A DNA stretch of 64,000 nucleotides, taken from an uncultured Pelagibacteraceae bacterium (GTDB taxonomy: Bacteria; Pseudomonadota; Alphaproteobacteria; Pelagibacterales; Pelagibacteraceae). The stretch is from contig CACGBP010000001.1 in the NCBI GenBank assembly GCA_902571375.1, positions 1 to 64,000 on the forward strand, read 5' to 3'. Of the stretch, positions 6,510 to 15,485 are shown one piece after another. How positions within the stretch are numbered: position 1 is the first letter of the stretch; each line of letters opens with the position of its first letter. The position numbers and the translations under genes were made by a program. The notes below the pieces were generated by a model, which was not told the DNA's origin, did not search any database, and worked only from the letters and a program-made list of their open reading frames with translations.

Positions 6510-8981
6510 TTAAAAATTTAGATTTTTTAATACACCAAAAGGGCTTTCTTTTTTACTTTTTTTTGAGAAATTTTTATTTTTTATTTTTTTTGGAACATAT
6601 TTAAAAAAAACGTCATTATTTTTTTCAAAAACATTATAATTCAAATTTTTTAAAAGTTTTTTAAAATTTTCCTTGTTACAGCCTAATAAATTTAACATTT
6701 CAGGTTTCATTTTAATTTCTTTTTCAGAATTTGAATTAATTATTTGTATAAATAATCTTTCTAAAATATCTATCCTAACATAAAAATTTTCAAATTTTTC
6801 AAATCCACACAAAAGCATAAAATTCCTGTTTTTTAAATTTTTATCCTCTAAAAAATTCAAGCCAAAAGTTGGGGGATTTAAATTTAGATATTTTTGATTA
6901 TGATTTTTCCAAAGGAGTGTTCTTAATGAAACAGCTTCTGGTTTAATTAAATGATGTAAAAAAACATGATATCTTCCAAATTTTACACCTAAGTCTCGCA
7001 AAACTTTTCTTTCTGTTTGTCCAAGATCATTTAAATATTCAGAAACCTGTTCTCTCTTAAGTACACCATTATTTTCATAAAGTTGATAAGCAAGTGCTTT
7101 TATTGAAGAATTTTTTTCTTTAAGATCCTTAAGTTCAATTAGGCTTTTTAAAACAGTGTTAATTTTATTTTTTATCCATCTATCTAAAAAATCAATTAAT
7201 TTTTGTTTTTGATTTTGTTCTAGAATATCATCAACAATTAATTCAAAATTTGGAGTAAGATAATCTTTTCCTGAAGATAATCGACAAATTGAGGAATTAT
7301 TCCAATAAATTTTTGAGTCCTCTCTAAGTTCAATTAAACCAGTATCAATTATCATTTGAATTCTTTTTTCAAGCTCAGGACCAACAGTTTGTCTAGCTGC
7401 TTTCTTAAGAGATTTGATATCAGTTTCTAAAGCTCCCTTTTTAAGATCTAGTTCTAACTTTAAACCATTAAGTTTTCCTATAAATTGATTATCAATTATA
7501 ACTTCATTTTTTTCTGAAATTTTAGTATCAAAGTTCATTTCTTGTTTTAATCCTCTTGCAAGCACACTTGCTCTTTTATCGATAAATGTTTTTGTAAGTT
7601 CATCATGAAGTCTGTCCGAAAGTTTATCCTCTAATAATTTTGTTTTTTCTATCCAATAGTTTTGATTTTCTATCCAATTATTTTTATTTGAAACATATGA
7701 CCAAGTTCTAACATTTGCAATTCTATTTGATAAAGAATCTACATTTCCATCTAATTTATCCAATTTCATCAACTGTAGTCGCATAAAATCTTCAGGTATC
7801 CTACCTTTTGTACTGTTTAAGTATTTAAAGACATTTTCGATAACTTCATAATGGTTACCGTATGTTTTTTTCACAAAATCAGGTATTTGACAGCATTCCC
7901 AGAGTAAATTTAATTTCTCCTTTTCAAGTTTTATATTCTCTAAATTTTTGTCCCTTAAAAAAAATTTTAGAGCCTTTTCATCCTCACATTCATATATTTT
8001 TCTTAACCAACTGTTCTTTGGTTTTTTTTCTAATGATTTAATTAGCGCTTCTGAACTATCAAAATTTAAATCTGAGTTTCTCCAAAATAAAAATTGAATT
8101 TCCTCAAATTTATGATTTTCAATTAAATTAACTTCTTCAGCATTTATTTCTTTACTTTCTCCAGTTATTCCAAAATTACCATCATTTAAATATCGGCCTG
8201 CTCTTCCAGCTATTTGTCCAATTTCAGACAAGCTAAGTTTTCTTAATTTTCGACCATCAAATTTTTTTAAATTTGAGAAATAAATATTATCAATATCCAT
8301 ATTTATACCCATTCCAATAGCGTCTGTGGCTACTAAAAAATCAACATCACCAGATTGATATAATTCTACTTGCGCATTTCTTGTTTTTGGGCTTAAAGAT
8401 CCCATTACTATTGCTGCACCACCTTTTTGTCTTCTTATAAGTTCTGCTATAGCGTAAACCTCTTCAGCAGAGAAAGCAATAATTGCTGTTTTTCTATCAA
8501 TTCTAGATATTTTTTTATGACCTGAGTATGAGAGTTTTGATAATCGATTTCTATTTATAAATTCTACATCATCACTTAAATTTGAAATGATATTTCTAAT
8601 TGTACTTGACCCCATAAACATGGTCAATTTATTTCCTCTTATATTTAATAACCGATCGGTAAAAATATGGCCACGCTCATGATCTGAGCACATTTGTATT
8701 TCATCAACTCCTACGAAATCTATTTGTTTATCAATTGGCATAGACTCAACTGTACAAAGAAAATATTTTGCATTAGGAGGGATAATTTTTTCCTCACCGG
8801 TAATTAGTGCAACTTTATCTATCCCAGTTTGTTTAATAACTTTGTCGTATACTTCTCGGGCTAACAACCTTAAAGGAAATCCAATCATCCCACTGTCAAA
8901 AGACAACATGGTTTCTATGGCTAGATGAGTTTTTCCTGTATTCGTTGGTCCAAGAACAGCAGTAATTTTATTTTTAGTCAT
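6510..8981 (-). CDS. Suv3-like ATP-dependent RNA helicase
   Basis: An 823-residue helicase. The Walker A motif GPTNTGKT is at residues 11-18, the DExH-type motif DEIQ at 93-96, motif III-like GSST near 124, and motif VI QIAGRAGR near residue 256. The very N-terminal Walker A and the GFPLRLLAREVY segment are typical of the mitochondrial Suv3 group and its alphaproteobacterial relatives. The C-terminal half is long and helical and ends in a Lys-rich tail. Likely role: unwinding structured RNA in turnover or ribosome-linked processes. It heads a four-gene unit with the TerB-like protein, fdxA and carD. Partner nuclease is not encoded nearby. Confidence 0.85.
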   Translation of the reverse strand: MTKNKITAVLGPTNTGKTHLAIETMLSFDSGMIGFPLRLLAREVYDKVIKQTGIDKVALITGEEKIIPPNAKYFLCTVESMPIDKQIDFVGVDEIQMCSDHERGHIFTDRLLNIRGNKLTMFMGSSTIRNIISNLSDDVEFINRNRLSKLSYSGHKKISRIDRKTAIIAFSAEEVYAIAELIRRQKGGAAIVMGSLSPKTRNAQVELYQSGDVDFLVATDAIGMGINMDIDNIYFSNLKKFDGRKLRKLSLSEIGQIAGRAGRYLNDGNFGITGESKEINAEEVNLIENHKFEEIQFLFWRNSDLNFDSSEALIKSLEKKPKNSWLRKIYECEDEKALKFFLRDKNLENIKLEKEKLNLLWECCQIPDFVKKTYGNHYEVIENVFKYLNSTKGRIPEDFMRLQLMKLDKLDGNVDSLSNRIANVRTWSYVSNKNNWIENQNYWIEKTKLLEDKLSDRLHDELTKTFIDKRASVLARGLKQEMNFDTKISEKNEVIIDNQFIGKLNGLKLELDLKKGALETDIKSLKKAARQTVGPELEKRIQMIIDTGLIELREDSKIYWNNSSICRLSSGKDYLTPNFELIVDDILEQNQKQKLIDFLDRWIKNKINTVLKSLIELKDLKEKNSSIKALAYQLYENNGVLKREQVSEYLNDLGQTERKVLRDLGVKFGRYHVFLHHLIKPEAVSLRTLLWKNHNQKYLNLNPPTFGLNFLEDKNLKNRNFMLLCGFEKFENFYVRIDILERLFIQIINSNSEKEIKMKPEMLNLLGCNKENFKKLLKNLNYNVFEKNNDVFFKYVPKKIKNKNFSKKSKKESPFGVLKNLNF

Positions 8982-9101
8982 TTCTATCTTTAGTATATTA
9001 AAATTTTTATCTACCAGATGTTGTTAGTGTTAAAGAACAAAAATAGACTAAAACATGACCGAATCGGAGGATAAAAAGTTCTCATTTTAACTTCAATTCT
9101 G

Positions 9102-9527
9102 TTAACCACCAGGTCCAAGATCAGATGGTTTTACTTTTAAAATTTTCCAAACTCCTGATGCAGATGTGATTATTTTGTTGTTACATTTTAATTCACAAAA
9201 TAAAAATACAAGAGTTTTTGTTTTTTTGAGGATTTTTACATTACCTGTAATTTCATCACCAATTTTTGATGCACCAATAAATTTTAAATCTAAAGATATT
9301 GTAACACACGGTGCATTTTCAGCACATCTATGTGCTGCTGTCCCTGCACCAGCATCTATTAATGCTGATAAATATCCGCCATGAGTTATGCCTGCTGCAT
9401 TTAAATGATTTTCATTTATGGTTGATTTAAATTCATACTCATTTTCGGAAATATTTCTAAATAGAACACCTCCGTTATGTTTCATAAAACCTGTTTTAAG
9501 ACTAATTTGTTCAAACTTTTCAGACAT
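9102..9527 (-). CDS. Hotdog-fold acyl-CoA thioesterase, PaaI family
   Basis: A 141-residue single hotdog domain. The family segment HLNAAGITHGGYLSALIDAGAG lies at about residues 41-62 and holds the conserved HGG turn and the acidic catalytic residue in the central helix. Probably hydrolyses small or aromatic acyl-CoA esters as a cytosolic tetramer; the substrate cannot be assigned. It follows the small membrane peptide gene by seven bases on the same strand, and precedes the helicase by 120 bases. Confidence 0.85.
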   Translation of the reverse strand: MSEKFEQISLKTGFMKHNGGVLFRNISENEYEFKSTINENHLNAAGITHGGYLSALIDAGAGTAAHRCAENAPCVTISLDLKFIGASKIGDEITGNVKILKKTKTLVFLFCELKCNNKIITSASGVWKILKVKPSDLGPGG

Positions 9528-9534
9528 AATTTTT

Positions 9535-9633
9535 TTATAATATAAAAGTTAAAATTAATAAAATTATAAAAATTATAATGAAAAAATATATTACTGACAT
9601 TTGTAATGAAGTATTAATTAACCATTTAAACAT
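9535..9633 (-). CDS. Small single-span membrane peptide, 32 residues
   Basis: The minus-strand ORF begins ATG at 9633 and gives 32 residues: MFKWLINTSLQMS, then about 19 hydrophobic residues of Ile, Leu, Phe and Val to the C terminus. A good ribosome site AGGAAA sits seven bases before the ATG, and the thioesterase gene starts seven bases after the stop. It fills the gap between tRNA-Arg and the thioesterase. Likely a one-span inner-membrane peptide; I do not recognise a family. In AT-rich DNA chance hydrophobic ORFs occur, so confidence rests on the ribosome site and spacing. Confidence 0.5.
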   Translation of the reverse strand: MFKWLINTSLQMSVIYFFIIIFIILLILTFIL

Positions 9634-9648
9634 ATAATTTCCTATTCA

Positions 9649-9725
9649 TGGTGCGCCTGCTAGGAGTCGAACCCAGAACCTCCTGGTCCGTAGCCAAGCG
9701 CTCTATCCAGTTGAGCTACAGGCGC
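9649..9725 (-). tRNA. tRNA-Arg (anticodon ACG)
   Basis: Read on the minus strand, acceptor strands GCGCCTG and CAGGCGC pair fully, with discriminator A and encoded CCA. The D stem GCTC/GAGC and the T loop TTCGACT are standard. The anticodon stem CTTGG/CCAGG encloses CTACGGA, giving anticodon ACG, whose A34 is normally edited to inosine by TadA to read CGN codons. Confidence 0.96.
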
Positions 9726-9741
9726 ATTTTAAATTTATTTT

Positions 9742-9747
9742 ATTATA
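9742..9747 (-). promoter_or_regulatory. Candidate -10 element of tRNA-Arg
   Basis: A perfect TATAAT on the minus strand lies 17 bases before the 5' end of mature tRNA-Arg. No good -35 is seen at the expected distance. Confidence 0.35.
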
Positions 9748-9796
9748 GTATATCATTTTTTAGTGTATTTTAATGATAAGACAAATTTAAAATTTT

Positions 9797-10972
9797 ATGA
9801 GTAATAAATTAAAAGAAGTGGTCATTGTAAGCGCTATAAGAACGCCAATTGGTACTTATAAAGGCTCACTAAAAAACATAAAATCCGACCAACTTGGATC
9901 TATGGTTATAAAAGAAGTTCTAAAAAAATCTAAATTTAATGGAGACGAAATTGATGAAGTAATTATGGGTCAAGTTTTAACCGCTGGAGTTGGTCAGAAC
10001 CCAGCAAGGCAGGCCGCAGTTAATGCTGGAATTCCAATTTCCAAACCAGCACATATAGTTAATCAAGTTTGTGGATCTGGACTTAGAGCTGTTATATCAG
10101 GTTATCAATCAATCAAATTAGGAGAGTCAAATAATGTAATTTCAGGTGGTCAAGAAAGTATGTCTTTAGCTCCACATTCAATTTTTTATAGAGATGAAAA
10201 AAAAATATCAGAAGACAAATTGTTAGATACAATGGTTAACGATGGGTTGATAGATGCATTTAATAATTATCATATGGGTGTAACGGCAGAAAATGTAGCG
10301 AAAAAGTTTAATATAACAAGAAAAGAACAAGATGAATTTGCTTTAAAATCTCAAAAAAAAACAGAATTAGCTATTGCTAATAATAAATTTAATGAAGAGT
10401 TAGTAAAAATAAATCATGATGGGAACATTTTAGATAAAGATGAACATCCTAGATTAGGATTAAATATGTCGGATTTAGCAAAACTAAAAACTGTTTTTCA
10501 AGATAATGGAACTATTACACCAGGTAATTCTTCAGGTATAAACGATGGAGCCGCAGCTTTATTATTAACTTCATTAGAGGAAGCAGAAAAAAAATCGATA
10601 AAACCATTAGTAAAAATTGTATCATGGTCTTCTATTGGGGTAGATCCATCTGTAATGGGTTTAGGGCCTATAGAGGCTGTCCGTGAAGCAAGCAAAAAAG
10701 CAAAATGGAATTTAGATGAAATTGATTTATTTGAAATTAATGAGGCCTTTGCATCTCAAAGTATCGCAGTAATCCGAGAATTAGGAATTGATGAAAATAA
10801 AGTAAACGTTAATGGTGGAGCTATAGCTCTTGGCCATCCTATCGGTGCCTCAGGGGCGAGAATACTTGTAACTTTGATACATGAAATGAAAAGACAAAAA
10901 AAAAATAAAGGTTGTGCAACACTTTGCATAGGTGGGGGTATGGGTATAGCTTTGTGTGTGGAGAGAATTTAG
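9797..10972 (+). CDS. Acetyl-CoA C-acetyltransferase (thiolase)
   Basis: Joins or splits acetoacetyl-CoA. The 391 residues show the three thiolase signatures: active Cys92 in [17 protein letters not shown] around residue 315, HPIGASGAR with the catalytic His near 349, and the second Cys in CIGGGMG near 379. Length and motifs match the biosynthetic AtoB/PhaA type. It stands alone with 70 bases upstream; its stop overlaps a convergent 58-codon ORF. A role in acetoacetyl-CoA metabolism is certain at family level, but whether it acts in degradation or synthesis is not shown by neighbours. Confidence 0.93.
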   Translation: MSNKLKEVVIVSAIRTPIGTYKGSLKNIKSDQLGSMVIKEVLKKSKFNGDEIDEVIMGQVLTAGVGQNPARQAAVNAGIPISKPAHIVNQVCGSGLRAVISGYQSIKLGESNNVISGGQESMSLAPHSIFYRDEKKISEDKLLDTMVNDGLIDAFNNYHMGVTAENVAKKFNITRKEQDEFALKSQKKTELAIANNKFNEELVKINHDGNILDKDEHPRLGLNMSDLAKLKTVFQDNGTITPGNSSGINDGAAALLLTSLEEAEKKSIKPLVKIVSWSSIGVDPSVMGLGPIEAVREASKKAKWNLDEIDLFEINEAFASQSIAVIRELGIDENKVNVNGGAIALGHPIGASGARILVTLIHEMKRQKKNKGCATLCIGGGMGIALCVERI

Positions 10973-11145
10973 GAATTATTTTTTCCGTATTTCTCTTCTA
11001 GCAAAATTTTTTGTATCCATATTTTAGCATCTACATAAGCGCTAACTTTGGGCTGAATAAGTGTTTTTAATAACTTTTTAATCATTTTTGAAGCATGTAT
11101 GGAAAGAGTGTCAAAAAATTGAACAGAATGTGGTAAGATTTGCAT
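10969..11145 (-). CDS. Conserved-looking small protein of 58 residues, function unknown
   Basis: A minus-strand ORF from the ATG at 11145 to the stop at 10969-10971. The product starts MQILPHSVQFFDTLSIHASK and continues as a basic, probably helical chain with LLKTLIQPKVSAY and IWIQKILLEEKYG. It has mixed composition (His, Trp, Gln, Pro, Asp) unlike random translated AT-rich DNA, and it fills the whole gap between the thiolase and aceE, overlapping the thiolase stop by four bases. There is no strong ribosome site. I do not recognise the family. It is divergent from aceE, 34 bases apart. Confidence 0.5.
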   Translation of the reverse strand: MQILPHSVQFFDTLSIHASKMIKKLLKTLIQPKVSAYVDAKIWIQKILLEEKYGKNNS

Positions 11146-11179
11146 TTAACAACTTTTTATAGTGTATAAGACATAAAAA

Positions 11180-14100
11180 ATGACTGAAAAATTATTAGTT
11201 CCTGACATTGGTGATTTTGAGAATGTTGAGGTAATTGAATTATTAGTTAAAGAAGGTCAAGAAATTAAAAAGAACGATCCTGTTATAACTATAGAAAGTG
11301 ATAAATCTAGTGTTGAAATACCATCAATTCTTTCAGGTAAAATTGAGTCTATAGTTGTAAAAGTTGGTGATAAAGTATCAAAAGATGATTTAATTTTAAA
11401 TATATCAAGCGTTGATCAAAAGCTTTCTTCTTCACAAGACGTTCCAAAAAATACTGAGAATTTAATCCGAGAGGCAGAAAGCTCCTTACAAAAAACTCAA
11501 GAGCAAAAGAAACCAATTCAAAAAATAGAAAAAGAAAAACCTGAAATAATACAGGTTGTAAATGAGGGAGACATTGATCCGCTAGAGACAAGTGAATGGC
11601 TTGAATCTCTTTCAGAGGTTATAGAAAAAGATGGTAATCATAGAGCTCACTATTTAATTAAAGAATTAATTAATAAAGCTTATATGGAAGGCGCTAATAT
11701 TCCTTATACACAAAACACACCTTATATAAATACTATCCCAGTTAGTGAGGAAAAAAAGTCAAATGGTGATCAGAATATTGAAAGAAGAATTAGATCATTA
11801 ATAAGATGGAATGCTGCCGCAATGGTAGTAAGAGCAAATAAAAAATTTCCTGAACTTGGAGGCCATATAGGAACTTTTGCATCTGCAGCTACTCTTTATG
11901 ATGTCGGAATGAATCATTTCTGGAGAGCAAAAAATAATAAATTTGGAGGTGATTTAGTTTACTTTCAAGGTCATAGTGCACCAGGGATGTATGCTAGAGC
12001 TTTCCTTGAAGGTCGACTTAATGAAAAGCAATTAGATAGTTTCAGACAAGAAGTTAATCCAGGTGGGTTGTCTTCATATCCACATCCGTGGCTGATGCCA
12101 AGCTTTTGGCAATTTCCAACAGTGTCTATGGGGCTAGGCCCAATGTTAGCAATCTACCAAGCAAGGTATATGAAGTATTTAATAAATAGAGGTTTGATTA
12201 AAGATGAAGGTAGAAAAGTTTGGGCATTTTTAGGCGATGGGGAAATGGATGAACCAGAATCATTGGGTGCTATTGGTTTAGCAGCAAGAGAAAATTTAGA
12301 TAATTTAATATTTGTAGTGAATTGTAATCTTCAAAGATTGGATGGCCCAGTTCGAGGTAATGGAAAAATTATACAAGAATTAGAGGGAATTTTTAGAGGA
12401 GCAGGATGGAATGTGATTAAGGTAATTTGGGGTTCATATTGGGATCCGCTATTAGCGAATGATAAAACAGGCCATTTAGTAAAAACAATGAATGAAACTG
12501 TTGATGGAGAGTACCAAGCAATGAAGGCTAGAGATGGCGCTTATGTGAGAGAAAAATTTTTCGGTAAATATCCAGAAACAAAAGAGTTAGTATCAAGTCT
12601 TTCTGATAAAGATATTTGGAGATTAAATAGAGGAGGACATGATCCTCATAAAGTTTTTGCTGCCTACGATAAAGCATCAAAAAATATTGGAAGTCCCACA
12701 GTGGTAATTGCAAAAACTATAAAAGGTTATGGAATGGGAAAAAGTGGAGAGAGTGTAAACACTACGCATCAAACGAAAAAACTAGATATAGATGATTTAA
12801 TGTATTACAGAGACAGGTTCGATGTACCACTTACAGATCAACAAGTAAAAAACATAGAATATTACAAGCCAGATCAAAATTCTCCTGAGATCAAGTATCT
12901 TAAAGAAAAAAGACTTCAATTAGGTGGCTTCATTCCAGAGAGAACTACCTATGCAAAACCAATTAAGGCTCCACCAAAAGACATTTTTGACAACATGAAA
13001 GAGTCTACAGGAAAGAAAGAAATGTCTACTACTATGGCTTTAGTTCGAATGCTTACAAATCTTTTAAGAGATAAAAATGTTGCTCCAAGATTAGTGCCGA
13101 TTATTCCCGATGAAGCTAGAACATTTGGTATGGAAGGTTTTTTCCAAAAAATTGGTATTTATGCTCACGAAGGACAAAAATACGAACCTGAAGATTCTGC
13201 ACAACTAAGTTCTTATAGAGAGGAAAAAAGTGGACAAGTTTTAGAAGAAGGAATTAACGAAGCAGGTGCAATGTCTTCTTGGATTGCGGCAGGAACCTCA
13301 TACACAAATCATGATATTGAAATGATACCTATTTATCTTTTTTACTCGATGTTTGGATTTCAAAGAGTTGGGGACCTTGCATGGGCTGGTGCAGATAGTC
13401 AGTCTAGAGGATTTTTAATTGGAGCTACAGCTGGAAGAACAACTTTAGCTGGTGAAGGACTGCAGCATCAAGATGGTCACAGTCATCTTATGGCTTCAAC
13501 TATTCCCAATTGTGTATCATATGATCCTACATTTCATTATGAATTAGCAGTTATTTTTAGAGATGGATTAAAAAGGATGCATGAGAAAAAAGAGAATATT
13601 TTCTACTACATTACAACTATGAATGAAAATTACCCTCATCCAGCTATGCCCAAAGATAGATCTTGTGAAGAAGGAATTTTAAAAGGAATGTATAAGATTA
13701 AAGAATTTAATAAATACAAAAAAACTAAAATCCAATTTTTAGGATCTGGTACAATTTTAAGAGAAATGATTGCAGGGGCTGAAATATTACAAAAAGAATA
13801 TCAAATAGATAGTGAAATTTGGAGTGTAACAAGTTTTAATGAGTTGAGAAGAGATGGCCTAGAAGTAGAAAGATATAATCTTTTAAATCCAGATAAGGAA
13901 CCAAAGAAGTCTTATGTTGAAAAATGTTTGGGTAAAACGGAAGGACCTATTTTAGCTGCTTCGGATTACATGAGAATGAATTCAGATCAAATTAGACCTT
14001 ACGTTAATAAAAGTTTTTATTCATTAGGAACAGATGGCTTCGGACGAAGTGATACTAGAAAAAATTTAAGAAATTTTTTTGAAGTTGATAAGGAGCATGT

Positions 14101-14218
14101 TGCTACTTATGGATTAAGTGTATTAGCTAAAGAACAGCTTATAGCATCTAAGTACGCTAAAGAGGCAATCAAAAAATACAAAATAGATATTAATAAACCG
14201 ATGCCAACAAAATTATAA
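11180..14218 (+). CDS. aceE: Pyruvate dehydrogenase E1, homodimeric type, with N-terminal lipoyl domain
   Basis: Decarboxylates pyruvate with thiamine diphosphate and passes acetyl groups to lipoyl arms. The protein has 1012 residues. Residues 1-77 form a complete lipoyl domain with the acceptor Lys42 in ESDKSSVEIPS; a linker of about 50 residues follows; then the AceE-type E1 starts near 130. The TPP motif runs from GDGEMDEPE (about 352) to NCN (about 382). E. coli AceE is about 887 residues and lacks the lipoyl domain. The first 77 residues are close to the start of the E2 made by the next gene, suggesting duplication and fusion. It overlaps aceF by one base (TAATG). The E3 gene is not in this window. 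Confidence 0.93.
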   Translation: MTEKLLVPDIGDFENVEVIELLVKEGQEIKKNDPVITIESDKSSVEIPSILSGKIESIVVKVGDKVSKDDLILNISSVDQKLSSSQDVPKNTENLIREAESSLQKTQEQKKPIQKIEKEKPEIIQVVNEGDIDPLETSEWLESLSEVIEKDGNHRAHYLIKELINKAYMEGANIPYTQNTPYINTIPVSEEKKSNGDQNIERRIRSLIRWNAAAMVVRANKKFPELGGHIGTFASAATLYDVGMNHFWRAKNNKFGGDLVYFQGHSAPGMYARAFLEGRLNEKQLDSFRQEVNPGGLSSYPHPWLMPSFWQFPTVSMGLGPMLAIYQARYMKYLINRGLIKDEGRKVWAFLGDGEMDEPESLGAIGLAARENLDNLIFVVNCNLQRLDGPVRGNGKIIQELEGIFRGAGWNVIKVIWGSYWDPLLANDKTGHLVKTMNETVDGEYQAMKARDGAYVREKFFGKYPETKELVSSLSDKDIWRLNRGGHDPHKVFAAYDKASKNIGSPTVVIAKTIKGYGMGKSGESVNTTHQTKKLDIDDLMYYRDRFDVPLTDQQVKNIEYYKPDQNSPEIKYLKEKRLQLGGFIPERTTYAKPIKAPPKDIFDNMKESTGKKEMSTTMALVRMLTNLLRDKNVAPRLVPIIPDEARTFGMEGFFQKIGIYAHEGQKYEPEDSAQLSSYREEKSGQVLEEGINEAGAMSSWIAAGTSYTNHDIEMIPIYLFYSMFGFQRVGDLAWAGADSQSRGFLIGATAGRTTLAGEGLQHQDGHSHLMASTIPNCVSYDPTFHYELAVIFRDGLKRMHEKKENIFYYITTMNENYPHPAMPKDRSCEEGILKGMYKIKEFNKYKKTKIQFLGSGTILREMIAGAEILQKEYQIDSEIWSVTSFNELRRDGLEVERYNLLNPDKEPKKSYVEKCLGKTEGPILAASDYMRMNSDQIRPYVNKSFYSLGTDGFGRSDTRKNLRNFFEVDKEHVATYGLSVLAKEQLIASKYAKEAIKKYKIDINKPMPTKL

Positions 14219-15477
14219 TGTCAGAAATTGAAATAAAAGTACCCAATATTGGAGATTTCAAAGATGTAGAAGTGATTGAGGTTTTAGTTTCTCAGGGTCA
14301 AACTCTAAAAAAAAATGATCCTTTAATAACAATAGAGAGTGACAAATCAAGCGTAGAAATTCCTTCAAATTTTGACGGTAAAATTAAAACTTTAAAAACA
14401 AGGGTGGGAGATAAAGTTTCAGAGGGTGACTTGATTTTAATTTTAGAAAATATTAATGAATCACAAGAAGAAGTTAAAAAAAAACCAGCAATTGAAAAAG
14501 ATATTAAAAAAACGAAAGAAATAAAACTCGAGACTAAAAAAATATCAACTGATCAAAATAAAGTTTTTAATATATCATCTGCAAGTCCAAAAGTTCGAAA
14601 ATTTGCAAGAGAACTTGGGGTTGATATTAATCAAGTTGTAGGCAGTGAACGAAAAGGTAGAGTTATTGAGAGAGATGTAAAATTATTTGTATCTTCGAAA
14701 TCTAAAAACTTGGTCAATAATGAGAATAAAAGTAATGAAAAGATAAAACAAGAATACTCTCACTCAGAATTTGGAGAAGTAGAAATAAAAGATATACCAA
14801 GAGTTAAAAAATTGTCGTCAAAATACTTGATGAATTCTTGGGCAAATATTCCTCATGTAACCAATCATGATGAAGCAGATATCACAGAGTTAGAGGAATT
14901 TAGAACGTCGCTGACCGACATATACACCGGAGAAAAAAAAAAAATTACACCTTTAGCTTTTATTGTCAAAGCTTTGACAGCCTCATTGAAAAAATTTCCC
15001 AATTTTAATAGCTCTATCGATGATATGGATGGTGGAAGAATGACTGTTAAAAAATATTATCATATTGGTATAGCTGTGGATACACCGCATGGTTTAATGG
15101 TTCCTAAACTAAGAAATGCAGATAATAAAAATATTAATCTCATAAGTTCTGAACTTAAAAATCTTAGTGATCAATGTAGAAATCTTAAAATTGATAAGAA
15201 AGAATTATTTGGTGGATCTATGACAATAACAAGTTTAGGCGGGATTGGAGGATCGTTTTTCACACCTATTATAAATTTTCCTGAGGTAGCGATATTAGGA
15301 ATTGGAAGATCTGAAAAAAAACAAGTTTTCTTAGATGGAAAATTCGTTACAAGAACTATGTTGCCTTTATCATTGTCTTACGATCATAGAATTATTGACG
15401 GAGCAGAAGCCGCTCGTTTTAACAATGAATTAAAAGAAAATTTAGGCAAAAACTTTGCTTACAAATTAGCAGTCTAA
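14218..15477 (+). CDS. aceF: Dihydrolipoamide acetyltransferase, E2 of pyruvate dehydrogenase
   Basis: The 419-residue core subunit. A single lipoyl domain spans residues 1-78 (lipoyl Lys43 in ESDKSSVEIPS), a peripheral-subunit-binding domain is at about 120-156 (SPKVRKFARELGVDI ... GRV), and the catalytic domain ends with DHRIIDGAEAARF, where His390 is the active base. E. coli E2 has three lipoyl domains; here there is one, with another on E1. The start overlaps the aceE stop by one base, so synthesis is likely coupled. E. coli-like acyltransferase motifs make the assignment secure. Confidence 0.93.
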   Translation: MSEIEIKVPNIGDFKDVEVIEVLVSQGQTLKKNDPLITIESDKSSVEIPSNFDGKIKTLKTRVGDKVSEGDLILILENINESQEEVKKKPAIEKDIKKTKEIKLETKKISTDQNKVFNISSASPKVRKFARELGVDINQVVGSERKGRVIERDVKLFVSSKSKNLVNNENKSNEKIKQEYSHSEFGEVEIKDIPRVKKLSSKYLMNSWANIPHVTNHDEADITELEEFRTSLTDIYTGEKKKITPLAFIVKALTASLKKFPNFNSSIDDMDGGRMTVKKYYHIGIAVDTPHGLMVPKLRNADNKNINLISSELKNLSDQCRNLKIDKKELFGGSMTITSLGGIGGSFFTPIINFPEVAILGIGRSEKKQVFLDGKFVTRTMLPLSLSYDHRIIDGAEAARFNNELKENLGKNFAYKLAV

Positions 15478-15485
15478 AACAGATT

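Noticed and set aside
9055..9093. Short plus-strand ORF of 11 codons in the gap before the helicase
   Set aside because: Too short, no ribosome site, and it lies in the likely promoter region of the helicase.
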